This document shows, piece by piece, positions 1 to 7,407 of a stretch of 46,408 nt of DNA. This stretch comes from a virus. The notes under the pieces were generated by a model, which saw nothing but the letters and a program-made list of their open reading frames with translations, was not told the DNA's origin and made no database searches. How positions within the stretch are numbered: the stretch's first letter is position 1; every line of letters begins with the position of its first letter. Location: positions 1-46,408 of the IMG/VR virus record IMGVR_UViG_3300046373_000017; one strand, written 5' to 3'. The position numbers and the translations under genes are program-made.

Positions 1-146
1 GAGAAAATGCGAGCAACTAAGACATGTTGCTTAGTTGGAATTCGCACGCAAGAGAGCTTGAACCGATGGAGGGCAATTCATAGTGATAAAAATAAAAATA
101 AATACAAAGATAACAATTGGACATTATAAATGTATGAAAATGTCTA
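1..146. repeat. Terminal direct repeat, left copy
   Basis: These bases recur at the right end of the window (46263-46408) with a single difference: position 127 is t here and a at 46389. The repeat shows that the sequence is a closed circle or a terminally redundant, permuted genome of about 46,262 bases opened at an arbitrary point. The mismatch matters: in the frame running through the repeat it turns an AAA lysine codon into TAA, so this copy carries a stop that the right copy lacks. Confidence 0.95.
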
Positions 147-831
147 TAACGCTTATCCAATTTATGATTGGTTGGCTGATGACATTTGGATTGCCAATGC
201 AAAATTAGGATGGAATTATAATAATCTTTACGATTTATTTTATATGGCTGGACTAAGTATAGAGCAAATGCGCGTAGCTAGTCCATTTAATGATTGTGCC
301 ATTGAAAGTCTAAAGCTTTATAAGGTAATTGACCCAAAGAACTGGGGAAAAATGATAGGCCGCACTAATGGCGTTAACTTCTCTGGATTGTATGGCGGTA
401 CAACTGCAATGGGATGGCGTAATATTAAATTACCTAAAGGCCACACGTGGAAGTCGTACATGGAATTTTTGTTAACTACATTACCAGAGGAGGCGGCAGA
501 TAATTATAGAAAAAAGCTTGAAGTATCAATTAATTTTTGGAGAGATAAAGGCGGTTGTCTTTCTAGTGAATTAATTTATAAGTTGAAATCATTAAATATT
601 GAGATAGTCGTTAACGATAAAACAAACTATAAAACTAGTAAATTGCCAGTGACAATGAAATATCAAGATGATATTGATATTACTGAATTTACAGAAATAC
701 CGACCTACAAGCGAATGTGTGTAGCAATAATGAAGAACGACCATTTATGCAAAACTCTTGGTTTTTCAGCAACAAAAACAGAAACTCAATTAAGAATACA
801 AGCAGAAAATAAATATAAGGATATTTTATAA
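1..831 (+). CDS. IbrA-like PAPS-reductase-family protein (DUF3440), C-terminal part
   Basis: This is the distal part of the gene that begins at 45813; the frame enters at base 1 in phase with the right-end copy. Joined, the protein is about 426 residues, the usual size for DUF3440/IbrA proteins. In this copy the codon at 127-129 is TAA, where the right-end copy has AAA (Lys), so translation could restart only at ATG 130; I treat the stop as an error or variant. The C-terminus contains IPTYKRMCVAIMKND and LGFS, a segment that also appears in the 88-residue protein at 45593-45859. The stop is one base before the ATG of the ParB-like partner at 833. IbrA relatives are known as co-activators of prophage genes in E. 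coli and share the PP-loop fold of CysH and DndC; the biochemical reaction here is unknown. Confidence 0.85.
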
Positions 832-832
832 A

Positions 833-1336
833 ATGAATTTTAAATCACCAGTCTATAATGTGCTTTCAATACCAATTAACAAAATAAGAGCTAATTCATA
901 TAACCCCAACTCAGTTGCACCGCCTGAAATGGAATTGCTAGAAGTATCTATATGGGAGGATGGATATACAATGCCAGTCGTGGCTTATTACCTGCCTGAT
1001 GAAGATATTTATGAAATTGTAGATGGCTATCATCGCTATACAACTTTAAAAACTAGCAAACGTATTTTTGAGCGCGAAAATGGTATGTTGCCAGTGGTGG
1101 TAATTGCTAAAGATGAATCTAATCGCATGGCTTCTACAATACGCCACAATCGCGCTAGAGGCTCTCATTCTATTGAGTTAATGTCCAACATCGTAACGGA
1201 GCTTACAAAGTCAGGTATGAGCGATGCGTGGATTCTAAAGCATATTGGAATGGATAAAGATGAGCTTTTGCGCTTAAAACAAATCACTGGACTAGCTGAA
1301 TTGTTTAAAGATAAAGAATTTACTTTAGTTAAATAA
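833..1336 (+). CDS. IbrB-like ParB/Srx-fold protein
   Basis: A 167-residue protein with an N-terminal ParB-like nuclease domain (about residues 8-115). It holds the motif EIVDGYHRY near residue 65 and the family's TIRHNRARGSHS segment near 100-111, followed by a short helical tail (GMSDAWILKHIGMDKDELLRL) resembling a helix-turn-helix. The pairing directly after the PAPS-reductase-family gene, with one base between stop and start, is the IbrA-IbrB arrangement known from E. coli prophages, where the pair activates eib genes. The ParB fold binds nucleotides and sometimes cuts DNA. Whether this pair regulates transcription, modifies DNA or counters host defence cannot be told from sequence. Confidence 0.85.
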   Translation: MNFKSPVYNVLSIPINKIRANSYNPNSVAPPEMELLEVSIWEDGYTMPVVAYYLPDEDIYEIVDGYHRYTTLKTSKRIFERENGMLPVVVIAKDESNRMASTIRHNRARGSHSIELMSNIVTELTKSGMSDAWILKHIGMDKDELLRLKQITGLAELFKDKEFTLVK

Positions 1337-1364
1337 ATTAATAACCATTAATAAAGGTAATAAA

Positions 1365-2399
1365 ATGAAAATACCTGAAAGCACAAACAGCACCATAGCT
1401 TTAATTGACAAATATCACGAGAAACAAAACGAGCAGCCGCCAACACGTTATCATCTAGGAGTTTCAATGCTAGGTGAAAAATGTGATCGTAAATTATGGT
1501 TAAGTTTTAGGTGGGCAGTCCGTGAAAATTTTGAAGGTAGAATCCTTAGATTATTTCGCCGTGGTCATAATGAAGAATCAACCATTGTCAGTGATTTACG
1601 CGCCATTGGCGTAGATATTCGCAACACGACAAGCTCACAGTCGCGTGTTAACTTTGGTAAGCATGTAAGCGGCTCACTAGATGGAATTATTGAAAGCGGA
1701 TTGCCAGAGGCGCCAAAGGCAAGGCACGTAGCGGAATTTAAAACGCATAGTAAAAAATCATTTGATGATTTGGTTAAAAAAGGATTAAAGGAATCTAAAC
1801 CCATACATTGGACACAATTGAATGTCTACATGTATGGAAAGGATATTGACCGAGGATTTTACCTTGCAGTAAATAAAGACAGTGACGAGCTTTACCAAGA
1901 ACGCATAGAACTAGACAAACCAGCCGCCATTAAAGCCATTGAACGCGGTCAAAAAATCACCATGTCAGACCGCATGCCAATTGGGTTAAGCGATGATGAA
2001 ACTTATTATGAATGTAAATTTTGCCCTAATCATTCATTTTGTTTTAAAGAAAAGCTAACTAAAGAAGTAAATTGTCGTACATGTGCGTTTAGTACAGCTA
2101 AAGAAGATTCAACATGGCATTGCACGCGCTGGGATGATGTTATACCAAACGAAGCTCAATATCTTGGCTGTGACAATCATGTATTACATCCTGATTTGGT
2201 GCCATGGGATATCGAAACAGCCCATGATGAATGGCATGCAATTTATATTGTGAACGGCAAGCCAATATTAAATGGTGCTGACGGATACCACTCAAAAGAA
2301 CTGGTCGCCAATCCACAAGCATGTGATGAAAATGATAGATTTGTTGAATCATTACGGTCTGAAATGGGTGCTAGGATAATTGAAAGTGAGGGTGAATGA
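1365..2399 (+). CDS. PD-(D/E)XK exonuclease with Cas4/AddB-type Fe-S cysteines
   Basis: 344 residues, recognised as a RecB/Cas4-like phage exonuclease. The nuclease core shows Asp106 (GSLDGI), then Glu124 and Lys126 in EFKTH, and the QLNVYMYG motif near 151-158 (the QxxxY helix). Four cysteines, Cys40 (EKCDRK) and the triplet Cys217, Cys220 and Cys226 (CxxCx5C), match the iron-sulphur cluster pattern of AddB and Cas4 nucleases. A second cysteine group follows at about 236-273 (CRTC, HCTRW, GCDNH) and may be a separate zinc site. The start has AAAGG upstream. With the Sak4-like ATPase, helicase and VRR-NUC genes it probably supplies end resection for phage recombination. Confidence 0.8.
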   Translation: MKIPESTNSTIALIDKYHEKQNEQPPTRYHLGVSMLGEKCDRKLWLSFRWAVRENFEGRILRLFRRGHNEESTIVSDLRAIGVDIRNTTSSQSRVNFGKHVSGSLDGIIESGLPEAPKARHVAEFKTHSKKSFDDLVKKGLKESKPIHWTQLNVYMYGKDIDRGFYLAVNKDSDELYQERIELDKPAAIKAIERGQKITMSDRMPIGLSDDETYYECKFCPNHSFCFKEKLTKEVNCRTCAFSTAKEDSTWHCTRWDDVIPNEAQYLGCDNHVLHPDLVPWDIETAHDEWHAIYIVNGKPILNGADGYHSKELVANPQACDENDRFVESLRSEMGARIIESEGE

Positions 2400-2575
2400 T
2401 GGCTACTACACACAAATATTTATTTAGTAAAACAGGAAAGCCTATGAAGCTGACCAGGCGCACTAAGGAAAAGCGTATTTTTCCTGAATATTCTCATTCT
2501 CATGATATTAAAACGTATATTGATTTTTACTTTAGGTTTGACCCTTACTTTGTTAGGAGTGATTATGGCTATTAA
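2399..2575 (+). CDS. Small hypothetical protein (58 aa)
   Basis: The ATG overlaps the stop of the upstream nuclease gene as TGATG, a common translational coupling arrangement. The product has a basic N-terminal half (KLTRRTKEKR) and an aromatic C-terminal half (YIDFYFRFDPYF). No domain is recognised. Its end overlaps the preferred start of the next gene at 2565 by 11 bases, consistent with a tightly packed phage operon. Confidence 0.55.
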   Translation: MATTHKYLFSKTGKPMKLTRRTKEKRIFPEYSHSHDIKTYIDFYFRFDPYFVRSDYGY

Positions 2576-2828
2576 AGTACACCCATTTGAATTGCATCAA
2601 TATGGTTGCATGTTATGCACTATGGTTCATATAGAAAATCCATTTACGCTTGTGCGTTGCTGTCTAATCGGCGCGCCATTATTACGTGATTACCTGGTTG
2701 AAATTAACAGTAAAGAATACAAATCCAAGCAAAAATCATTAAAGCGTGAATTTATAAGCGATGCGGATGGTAAATCATATAAGACTACATCAACCAAGTT
2801 GAAGCGTGTGATGGTTTATAAAGAATAA
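2565..2828 (+). CDS. Hypothetical protein (87 aa)
   Basis: Start chosen at ATG 2565 because AGGAG lies six bases upstream and the start couples to the end of the preceding gene. An in-frame ATG at 2502 would add a hydrophobic N-terminus but has no ribosome binding site and would overlap the upstream gene by 74 bases. The protein carries four cysteines near its start (GCMLC and RCC) and a lysine-rich C-terminus. No known family is recognised; a small metal-binding protein is possible. Confidence 0.55.
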   Translation: MAIKVHPFELHQYGCMLCTMVHIENPFTLVRCCLIGAPLLRDYLVEINSKEYKSKQKSLKREFISDADGKSYKTTSTKLKRVMVYKE

Positions 2829-2852
2829 ATGTTAAAAAACAAGGAACAAAAA

Positions 2853-3458
2853 ATGAAAGTATTAAATTTGTATGCAGGACTTGGCGGAAATAGAAAACAT
2901 TGGTCTGGTGTTGACGTTGTTGCGGTTGAGCAGCATCCAAAAATAGCTGCTGTTTACCATGATTTATATCCTAATGATGATGTTGTTTTAGGTGATGCCC
3001 ATGAATATCTTTTAGAACATTACCAAGAGTTTGATTTTATCTGGTCAAGCCCTCCATGCCAAACACATAGCAAGATGAATAAGGCTACCAGGCACAAAAA
3101 AAAACGTTACCCAGATATGGCTTTGTATCAAGAAATAATATTTCTGCAAAACTTTTTTAAAGGTAAATGGATTGTTGAAAATGTAAATCCATATTACGAG
3201 CCGCTAATCCCAGCTAAGAAAATGGGTAGACATTTATTCTGGTCAAACTTCGAATTTGATTATTTTGATGTTGCTAGACCTGCTGGATTTATTAATAAAT
3301 CAAACCTACGTGGAAAAAAAGAATTAATGGATTGGCTAGGAATTCACTATGAAGAAAATATCTATTATGGCTCTAATCACTGCCCAGCACAAATACTTAG
3401 AAATTGCGTACATCCGTTAATTGGCGAACATATATTTAAGGCTGCATCATGCGCTTAA
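2853..3458 (+). CDS. Cytosine-C5 DNA methyltransferase
   Basis: About 201 residues from ATG 2853, chosen because AAGGA lies upstream; an earlier in-frame ATG at 2829 has none. Motif I is LNLYAGLGG, motif IV is SSPPCQTHS with the catalytic cysteine, motif VI is VENVNPYY, and the C-terminus has an ILRNCVHPLIG segment resembling motif X. The protein is well below the roughly 300 residues or more usual for cytosine-C5 enzymes, so its target recognition region is tiny. It would methylate phage DNA, most simply to evade host restriction. No cognate restriction enzyme is adjacent, so it is an orphan. It overlaps the helicase gene by 10 bases. Confidence 0.85.
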   Translation: MKVLNLYAGLGGNRKHWSGVDVVAVEQHPKIAAVYHDLYPNDDVVLGDAHEYLLEHYQEFDFIWSSPPCQTHSKMNKATRHKKKRYPDMALYQEIIFLQNFFKGKWIVENVNPYYEPLIPAKKMGRHLFWSNFEFDYFDVARPAGFINKSNLRGKKELMDWLGIHYEENIYYGSNHCPAQILRNCVHPLIGEHIFKAASCA

Positions 3459-5101
3459 GACCCTATCAAACTCGCGCCGTAGATATGTTGTATGACTGGT
3501 TTAGAAATAATCCAACAGGAAATCCAGTATTAGAATTACCAGGAGGAAGCGGTAAAAGTGTAATCATCGCTTCAATGTGCAAAGATGCTTTAGAGCAATG
3601 GAGCGATACTAAAATATTAATGTGTGTCAACAGTAAAGAATTAATTGCGCAGAACGCTTCTAAGCTTCGCTCAATATGGAAAGGTGCCCCCCTTGGCATT
3701 TATTCAGCCAGTCTAAATAAACGCGAGCTTGGTGAGCCTATTCTGTATGCAGGGATTGGCTCAGTTCTTAACCGCGCTAAACAAATCGGACATATTGATT
3801 TAATGATTGTTGATGAGTGCGATATGATTAGCCACAAGGACGAAGGCGGTTATCGTAAACTAATCGCAGCTTTATTGGAAATTAATCCCAGCATGCGCCT
3901 TGTAGGGCTTACTGCTAGTCCATTTCGTATGGGTCATGGATTAATTACTGATGGAGAAAGCCCGCTATTCAAAGAGATTGTTAAACCAGTTACGATTGAA
4001 GAGTTGGTGCATGACGGATATTTAGCGCCTTTAAGCTCCAAAGCAACCAAACACACATTAAGCACAGAAGGTGTGCATAAGCGCGGAAATGAATACATAG
4101 ATAAAGAGTTACAAGCCGCAGTCGATACAAGTGACAATAACTTGTATGTGGTTAATGAGATTATAGAAAAATCATTTGGACGTAAAAAAGTATTGGTATT
4201 TGCAGCAGGTACGGAACATGCCAAACATTTAACACAGTTACTTAATGAGCGCGGCATGTCGGCAAAGTTTGTTGTTAGCGATATGTTAGACAGTGAGCGA
4301 GATGAAGTATTAAGACAGCATCAAGCAGGTGAAATTAAAGCCGTTGTTAATATTAATATTTTATCAGTAGGCTATGATGACCCTGAAATTGACTGCATTG
4401 CTTTAGTGCGACCTACAATGTCGCCAAGACTGTACCTACAACAAGCGGTGAGGGGTTGTAGACCTGTTTACGCTAATGGCTATGGCTTAGATACTAAAGA
4501 AGGTCGTTTTGCTGCTATGGCAGCAGGAAGCAAGCCAAATGGGTGCCTTGTATTAGATTTTGGCGGTAATGTTGCAGAGCATGGGCCAGTCACAAATATT
4601 CGCCCTCCGCGTAAAGCAGGAAGCGGCAACGGCGAACCACCAGTAAGACTATGTGAAGTATGCAGCGAAATAGTACATATCTCAACACCAATCTGCCCAT
4701 GTTGCGGTACACCATTTCCACCACCTAAAGAGAAATTATTGGTATTGCATACCGATGATATTATGACTGGTTTGAGCGAGCTAGAGGTTAGTTCATGGCA
4801 TTGGAAAAAGCACAAATCAAAAACTAGCGGCATTGAAATGCTAGCCGTGAGTTATTATGGCGGATTGAGTGACCCTGCGATTAATGAGTATATAACCATA
4901 TTACATGACGGTTGGGCTGGTATTAAAGCGCGTAAATTATTAGCAGAAATAGCCAATAAAGCGGAAGTTGAATTAAATTATGATGAAGCTGATTTGGTTG
5001 ATATAGCTGAACTCATGAATAAAGGAAAGCCTCCAGCCTTATTAAATTATAAGCGTGATGGTAAGTTTTTTAAAATCATTGAAAGGAATTACAATGCCTA
5101 G
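3449..5101 (+). CDS. SF2 DEAD/H-type helicase with zinc ribbon
   Basis: 550 residues. Motif I (Walker A) is PGGSGKS at 31-37, motif II is DECD at 122-125, motif III is the LTASPFRMG segment, and motif VI is QQAVRGCRP near 336. A four-cysteine zinc-ribbon-like element (LCEVC, ICPCCG) lies near 395-415 and is followed by an extended C-terminal region. The architecture is that of phage helicases of the type III restriction/RecQ-like branch, used in replication or recombination. The start ATGCGC overlaps the methyltransferase stop, and the end overlaps the next gene by 8 bases, so translation is probably coupled. Confidence 0.88.
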   Translation: MRLRPYQTRAVDMLYDWFRNNPTGNPVLELPGGSGKSVIIASMCKDALEQWSDTKILMCVNSKELIAQNASKLRSIWKGAPLGIYSASLNKRELGEPILYAGIGSVLNRAKQIGHIDLMIVDECDMISHKDEGGYRKLIAALLEINPSMRLVGLTASPFRMGHGLITDGESPLFKEIVKPVTIEELVHDGYLAPLSSKATKHTLSTEGVHKRGNEYIDKELQAAVDTSDNNLYVVNEIIEKSFGRKKVLVFAAGTEHAKHLTQLLNERGMSAKFVVSDMLDSERDEVLRQHQAGEIKAVVNINILSVGYDDPEIDCIALVRPTMSPRLYLQQAVRGCRPVYANGYGLDTKEGRFAAMAAGSKPNGCLVLDFGGNVAEHGPVTNIRPPRKAGSGNGEPPVRLCEVCSEIVHISTPICPCCGTPFPPPKEKLLVLHTDDIMTGLSELEVSSWHWKKHKSKTSGIEMLAVSYYGGLSDPAINEYITILHDGWAGIKARKLLAEIANKAEVELNYDEADLVDIAELMNKGKPPALLNYKRDGKFFKIIERNYNA

Positions 5102-5285
5102 GCACCCAGAGCCCCTCTTCTTCATCCAGTGGCGCGATATAGCCACAAGAACACCACGTATTTGTCACACCTGTGAAAACTATTCCATTGACGGTGTATG
5201 CGCTATAGTCAATATGGAGCCACCAGAAAAACATGCAGCTACAGAAAATGTTTGTGATGATTGGATTTTGGAGGTTGGATTTTGA
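5094..5285 (+). CDS. Small cysteine-containing protein (63 aa)
   Basis: Start chosen at ATG 5094, preceded by GAAAGGA. It overlaps the helicase end by 8 bases and its own stop overlaps the next ATG as TGATG. Cysteines occur in ICHTCENY, VCAIV and VCDDW, spaced as in a small zinc-binding fold; the ICHTCENYSIDGVCAI pattern is typical of small phage proteins of unknown role. No function assigned. Confidence 0.6.
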   Translation: MPRHPEPLFFIQWRDIATRTPRICHTCENYSIDGVCAIVNMEPPEKHAATENVCDDWILEVGF

Positions 5286-5650
5286 TGGAAAAAGAAAAAC
5301 TACCTAGCGAACACCTAGAGCAAGTTCGACTTGTTTCATGGATGCGAAAAACATATCCACAGCACCGCATATTCGCAGTAGCCAATGGCGGATTACGAAC
5401 CGCTTCAACTGCCATGAATCTAACCGCAGAAGGCGTCACAAGAGGCATCCCAGATATTCAAATACCTAGCTTAAAGCTGTTCATTGAGATGAAGCGCCAA
5501 AAAGGTGGCGTAGTTTCACCAGAGCAAAAAGATTGGATTGAATATTTAAATTCAATTGGCTATAACGCTGTTATCTGCAAAGGTTTTGAAGCCGCAAAGC
5601 TGGAAGTTTTAAAGGCTGTAGAGGTTGATAATTTAACTATTTATAAATAA
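5285..5650 (+). CDS. VRR-NUC domain nuclease
   Basis: 121 residues. The stand-alone VRR-NUC fold is recognised from HLEQVRLVSWMRKTYP at the start, the NGG segment (AVANGGLRT), RGIPDIQIP with the metal-binding Asp, and IEMKRQKGG (E-x-K of the PD-(D/E)XK core), ending with a helical GYNAVICKGFEAAK. Viral VRR-NUC proteins cut branched DNA, including Holliday junctions in some members. Its place after the helicase fits processing of recombination or packaging intermediates. It starts on a TGATG overlap with the preceding small gene and is the last gene before the promoter at 5651. Confidence 0.85.
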   Translation: MEKEKLPSEHLEQVRLVSWMRKTYPQHRIFAVANGGLRTASTAMNLTAEGVTRGIPDIQIPSLKLFIEMKRQKGGVVSPEQKDWIEYLNSIGYNAVICKGFEAAKLEVLKAVEVDNLTIYK

Positions 5651-5691
5651 TTACAAATAATTGTTTACTTTTATAATGAGTGTGATATTAT
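5651..5691 (+). promoter_or_regulatory. Promoter of the second early block
   Basis: A TTTACT -35-like box at 5664-5669 and TATTAT -10-like box at 5686-5691 are separated by 16 bases. Bases 5651-5688 are identical over 38 nt to the reverse complement of 39395-39432, which faces the late arm, and the core TTTACTTTTATAA recurs at 43256. Such conservation outside genes argues for a functional promoter/operator. The -10 box ends only five bases before ATG 5697, so the first transcript would be nearly leaderless. Confidence 0.7.
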
Positions 5692-5696
5692 AACTT

Positions 5697-5870
5697 ATGA
5701 CTTACACAAACATAACCTTACCAGAAGCCGCCGAAGTTTTAAAGCTTCATAATCAATGGCGGCGTGGTGAGATAGATGATACGCAAATGCAATGCCCTAA
5801 AGATATTGGCAATGCAATTGATTTAGTTGTTAATTATATTGAAAGTGAGATTAAAAATGAGAAAAATTAA
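5697..5870 (+). CDS. Small phage protein (57 aa)
   Basis: ATG lies directly behind the promoter -10 box with no ribosome binding site, so it may be translated from a leaderless message. The sequence (PEAAEVLKLHNQWRRGEID, then PKDIGNAIDLVVNYIE) resembles short proteins often found in phage early regions, with an N-terminal helix and a C-terminal amphipathic helix. Function unknown. It overlaps the next gene by 14 bases. Confidence 0.55.
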   Translation: MTYTNITLPEAAEVLKLHNQWRRGEIDDTQMQCPKDIGNAIDLVVNYIESEIKNEKN

Positions 5871-6192
5871 TGGTACTACAAAAGCATGGTTAGGAAAATA
5901 TACATCGTTATCAGTAGCTAATAATCCTAGCGACGATATGATAATTAATGAAATTTCTTTTTCCAAAGCAGATATGTCAATGAATGGCTGGACACTGATT
6001 GGTGAGGCAACCGTTTCATTAAACATGATTAGCAATGAAGAAATTATTAATAGCAAAATTGCAACGCTTAAAGCTGAAAAACAAAAAATTCAAGCAGATG
6101 CTTTTGTGCAAGCTAATGAGTTAGAAGAAGAAATTAGTAAATTACTTTATATTTCAGATAAGTCTAATTTAACTGATGAGGATATATTTTAA
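5857..6192 (+). CDS. Hypothetical protein with C-terminal coiled coil (111 aa)
   Basis: The start MRKINGTTKAW at 5857 is chosen over an upstream ATG (5827) that lies deep inside the previous gene. The N-terminal half is predicted to be beta-rich (AWLGKYTSLSVA, GWTLIGEATVSL) and the C-terminal half a charged helix (IATLKAEKQKIQADAF). This pattern is common in phage early proteins of unknown function. The stop codon shares its last base with the next start (TAATG). Confidence 0.6.
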   Translation: MRKINGTTKAWLGKYTSLSVANNPSDDMIINEISFSKADMSMNGWTLIGEATVSLNMISNEEIINSKIATLKAEKQKIQADAFVQANELEEEISKLLYISDKSNLTDEDIF

Positions 6193-6416
6193 TGAAAACC
6201 ACAACAAAAATATATCCAGTAAAAATAGTTAATCATTTATATTTTTATGCAGCTTTATTTATTGGCGTAATTGCAATGTTAATTGTTTATGCATGGCTAA
6301 AAGATTATGAAGATAAAATTACCGCTTTAGAATCTGTAAAAGAAGCTTGCATTGAAACTCACCCATATTTAAACCGTGAATGGACGCAGGTTAGTTGTGG
6401 AAGGGTTGTGAAATGA
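6192..6416 (+). CDS. Single-pass membrane protein (74 aa)
   Basis: One transmembrane helix (FYAALFIGVIAMLIVYAWL, about residues 17-35) follows a short basic N-terminus and precedes a soluble region with two cysteines (KEACIETHP and VSCGRVV). The gene is coupled to both neighbours by TAATG and ATGA overlaps. No family is recognised. An inner-membrane early protein, perhaps acting on host envelope or superinfection, is only a guess. Confidence 0.6.
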   Translation: MKTTTKIYPVKIVNHLYFYAALFIGVIAMLIVYAWLKDYEDKITALESVKEACIETHPYLNREWTQVSCGRVVK

Positions 6417-6535
6417 AAGACTACAAAAACCATAAACCAAAAAAACCATCTTTACTAATACCAATACTAGAAGGTATTGCGTTTAGCTGCGTAGTAATTA
6501 TGTGTGTTGTTATTTATTTTGTTATTAGTTCTTAA
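6413..6535 (+). CDS. Small membrane protein (40 aa)
   Basis: Begins on an ATGA overlap with the preceding membrane-protein gene. A basic N-terminus (KDYKNHKPKKPS) is followed by a hydrophobic helix (LEGIAFSCVVIMCVVIYFVI), fitting a small inner-membrane protein with its N-terminus in the cytoplasm. The coupling and hydrophobicity support it as real; function is unknown. Confidence 0.5.
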   Translation: MKDYKNHKPKKPSLLIPILEGIAFSCVVIMCVVIYFVISS

Positions 6536-6668
6536 GGATTAGATAACCAGTGAATTAAAGACTAAACACTGGCACCTGTCGAATATATACCCGCCATATC
6601 GGTTGATGCACGACTGGCAGGATGAGAGTAACCTGTCACCACTTAATTTAAAAGGATAAGAAGTAATC
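6536..6668 (+). other. Non-coding stretch with hairpins, possible RNA element
   Basis: No open frame of useful length. It starts with an AAGGATTAGAT motif (6534-6544) that precedes genes at 7228 and 7408 but has no gene behind it here. A CCAGTG/CACTGG stem with a 14-base loop follows, then shorter complementary segments (CAGG/CCTG). It may be a leader or regulatory RNA, or the relic of a lost gene whose ribosome binding site survives. Confidence 0.35.
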
Positions 6669-6728
6669 ATGAACGCTATTGCTGGTGGGAATTACTACCG
6701 TGGTGAAGATGAAAAGAAAGCAGCTTAA
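6669..6728 (+). CDS. Possible micro-protein (19 aa)
   Basis: A short frame, MNAIAGGNYYRGEDEKKAA, preceded at some distance by AAAAGGATAAGAAG. It sits between a structured-looking non-coding stretch and the next membrane protein. Its composition is plausible for a peptide, but the length gives no statistical support. It could equally be part of an untranslated leader. Confidence 0.25.
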   Translation: MNAIAGGNYYRGEDEKKAA

Positions 6729-6785
6729 CCTCATAGAGCGACATTCTCTCTAATCTGGCAGGAATATTTAACTAAAGGAAATGAT

Positions 6786-7181
6786 ATGAGCAAAAATTCA
6801 GCATTAGATGAAGCCTTGATATGCGTAATAAATAAAACTACAGCAGTAACAGGAGAGGCAATAGATGGCGTTAAATCTGTAACAGGTAAAACAATTGATT
6901 TTGTCACAGCGCAAGCACCAGAATTAATCCATCAATTACTTGTATGGAAATTAACAGAAGCTATCTTGTATTTTGTTTTATCTATAATTTCAATAATTTT
7001 ATGCGTACATTCCACTAAAAAATTATATAAATCTAGTGATGGTGCAGTTTTACTAGTTACTGAATTTTTAGGATTATTTAGCATAATTATTTCAGCAGTT
7101 AGTTTTTCAGATATTTTGCAAATCACGTTCGCACCAAAGATTTACTTAATTGAATATGCGGCACATTTACTAAGAAATTAA
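6786..7181 (+). CDS. Two-helix membrane protein (131 aa)
   Basis: Preceded by AAAGGAAATGAT, a good ribosome binding site. The N-terminal ~55 residues are soluble, with a repeat-like pattern (TAVTGEAIDGVKSVTGKTIDFV). Two hydrophobic segments follow: EAILYFVLSIISIILCVH (about 58-75) and LVTEFLGLFSIIISAVSF (about 89-106). The segment between them is basic. It is likely an inner-membrane protein; I do not recognise the family. Confidence 0.65.
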   Translation: MSKNSALDEALICVINKTTAVTGEAIDGVKSVTGKTIDFVTAQAPELIHQLLVWKLTEAILYFVLSIISIILCVHSTKKLYKSSDGAVLLVTEFLGLFSIIISAVSFSDILQITFAPKIYLIEYAAHLLRN

Positions 7182-7227
7182 TCAGCAAACCCCATAACCA
7201 TGATTAACAATAAGTAAGGATTAGATG

Positions 7228-7404
7228 ATGGCTAACTGCGCTTCATGTTTAGAAAGTGTTGTTCTTAGTATGGGTAAAAATGCAGGATTGAGGATATGTT
7301 TATCTACTTGCAAATATTCAACTAGGACATATGAAGATGAAATTGAATGCGATGGTTATATAGCTATTGAGCCTGAGTTAACCAATAACCAAGTTAAGGA
7401 TTAG
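7228..7404 (+). CDS. Small cysteine-rich protein (58 aa)
   Basis: An AAGGATTAGAT ribosome binding element lies just upstream. ATG 7228 gives the same seven-base spacing seen at 7408, so I prefer it over the adjacent ATG 7225. The N-terminus has CASC, then LRICLSTCKYS and later EIECDGY, suggesting a small zinc site. The stop codon TAG is embedded in the next copy of the same ribosome binding element, so the two genes are coupled. Function unknown. Confidence 0.55.
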   Translation: MANCASCLESVVLSMGKNAGLRICLSTCKYSTRTYEDEIECDGYIAIEPELTNNQVKD

Positions 7405-7407
7405 ATA

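Noticed and set aside
4480-4833. 117-codon open frame on the minus strand inside the helicase gene
   Set aside because: It is antisense to a clearly coding helicase region, has no ribosome binding site or recognisable domain, and low-complexity composition.
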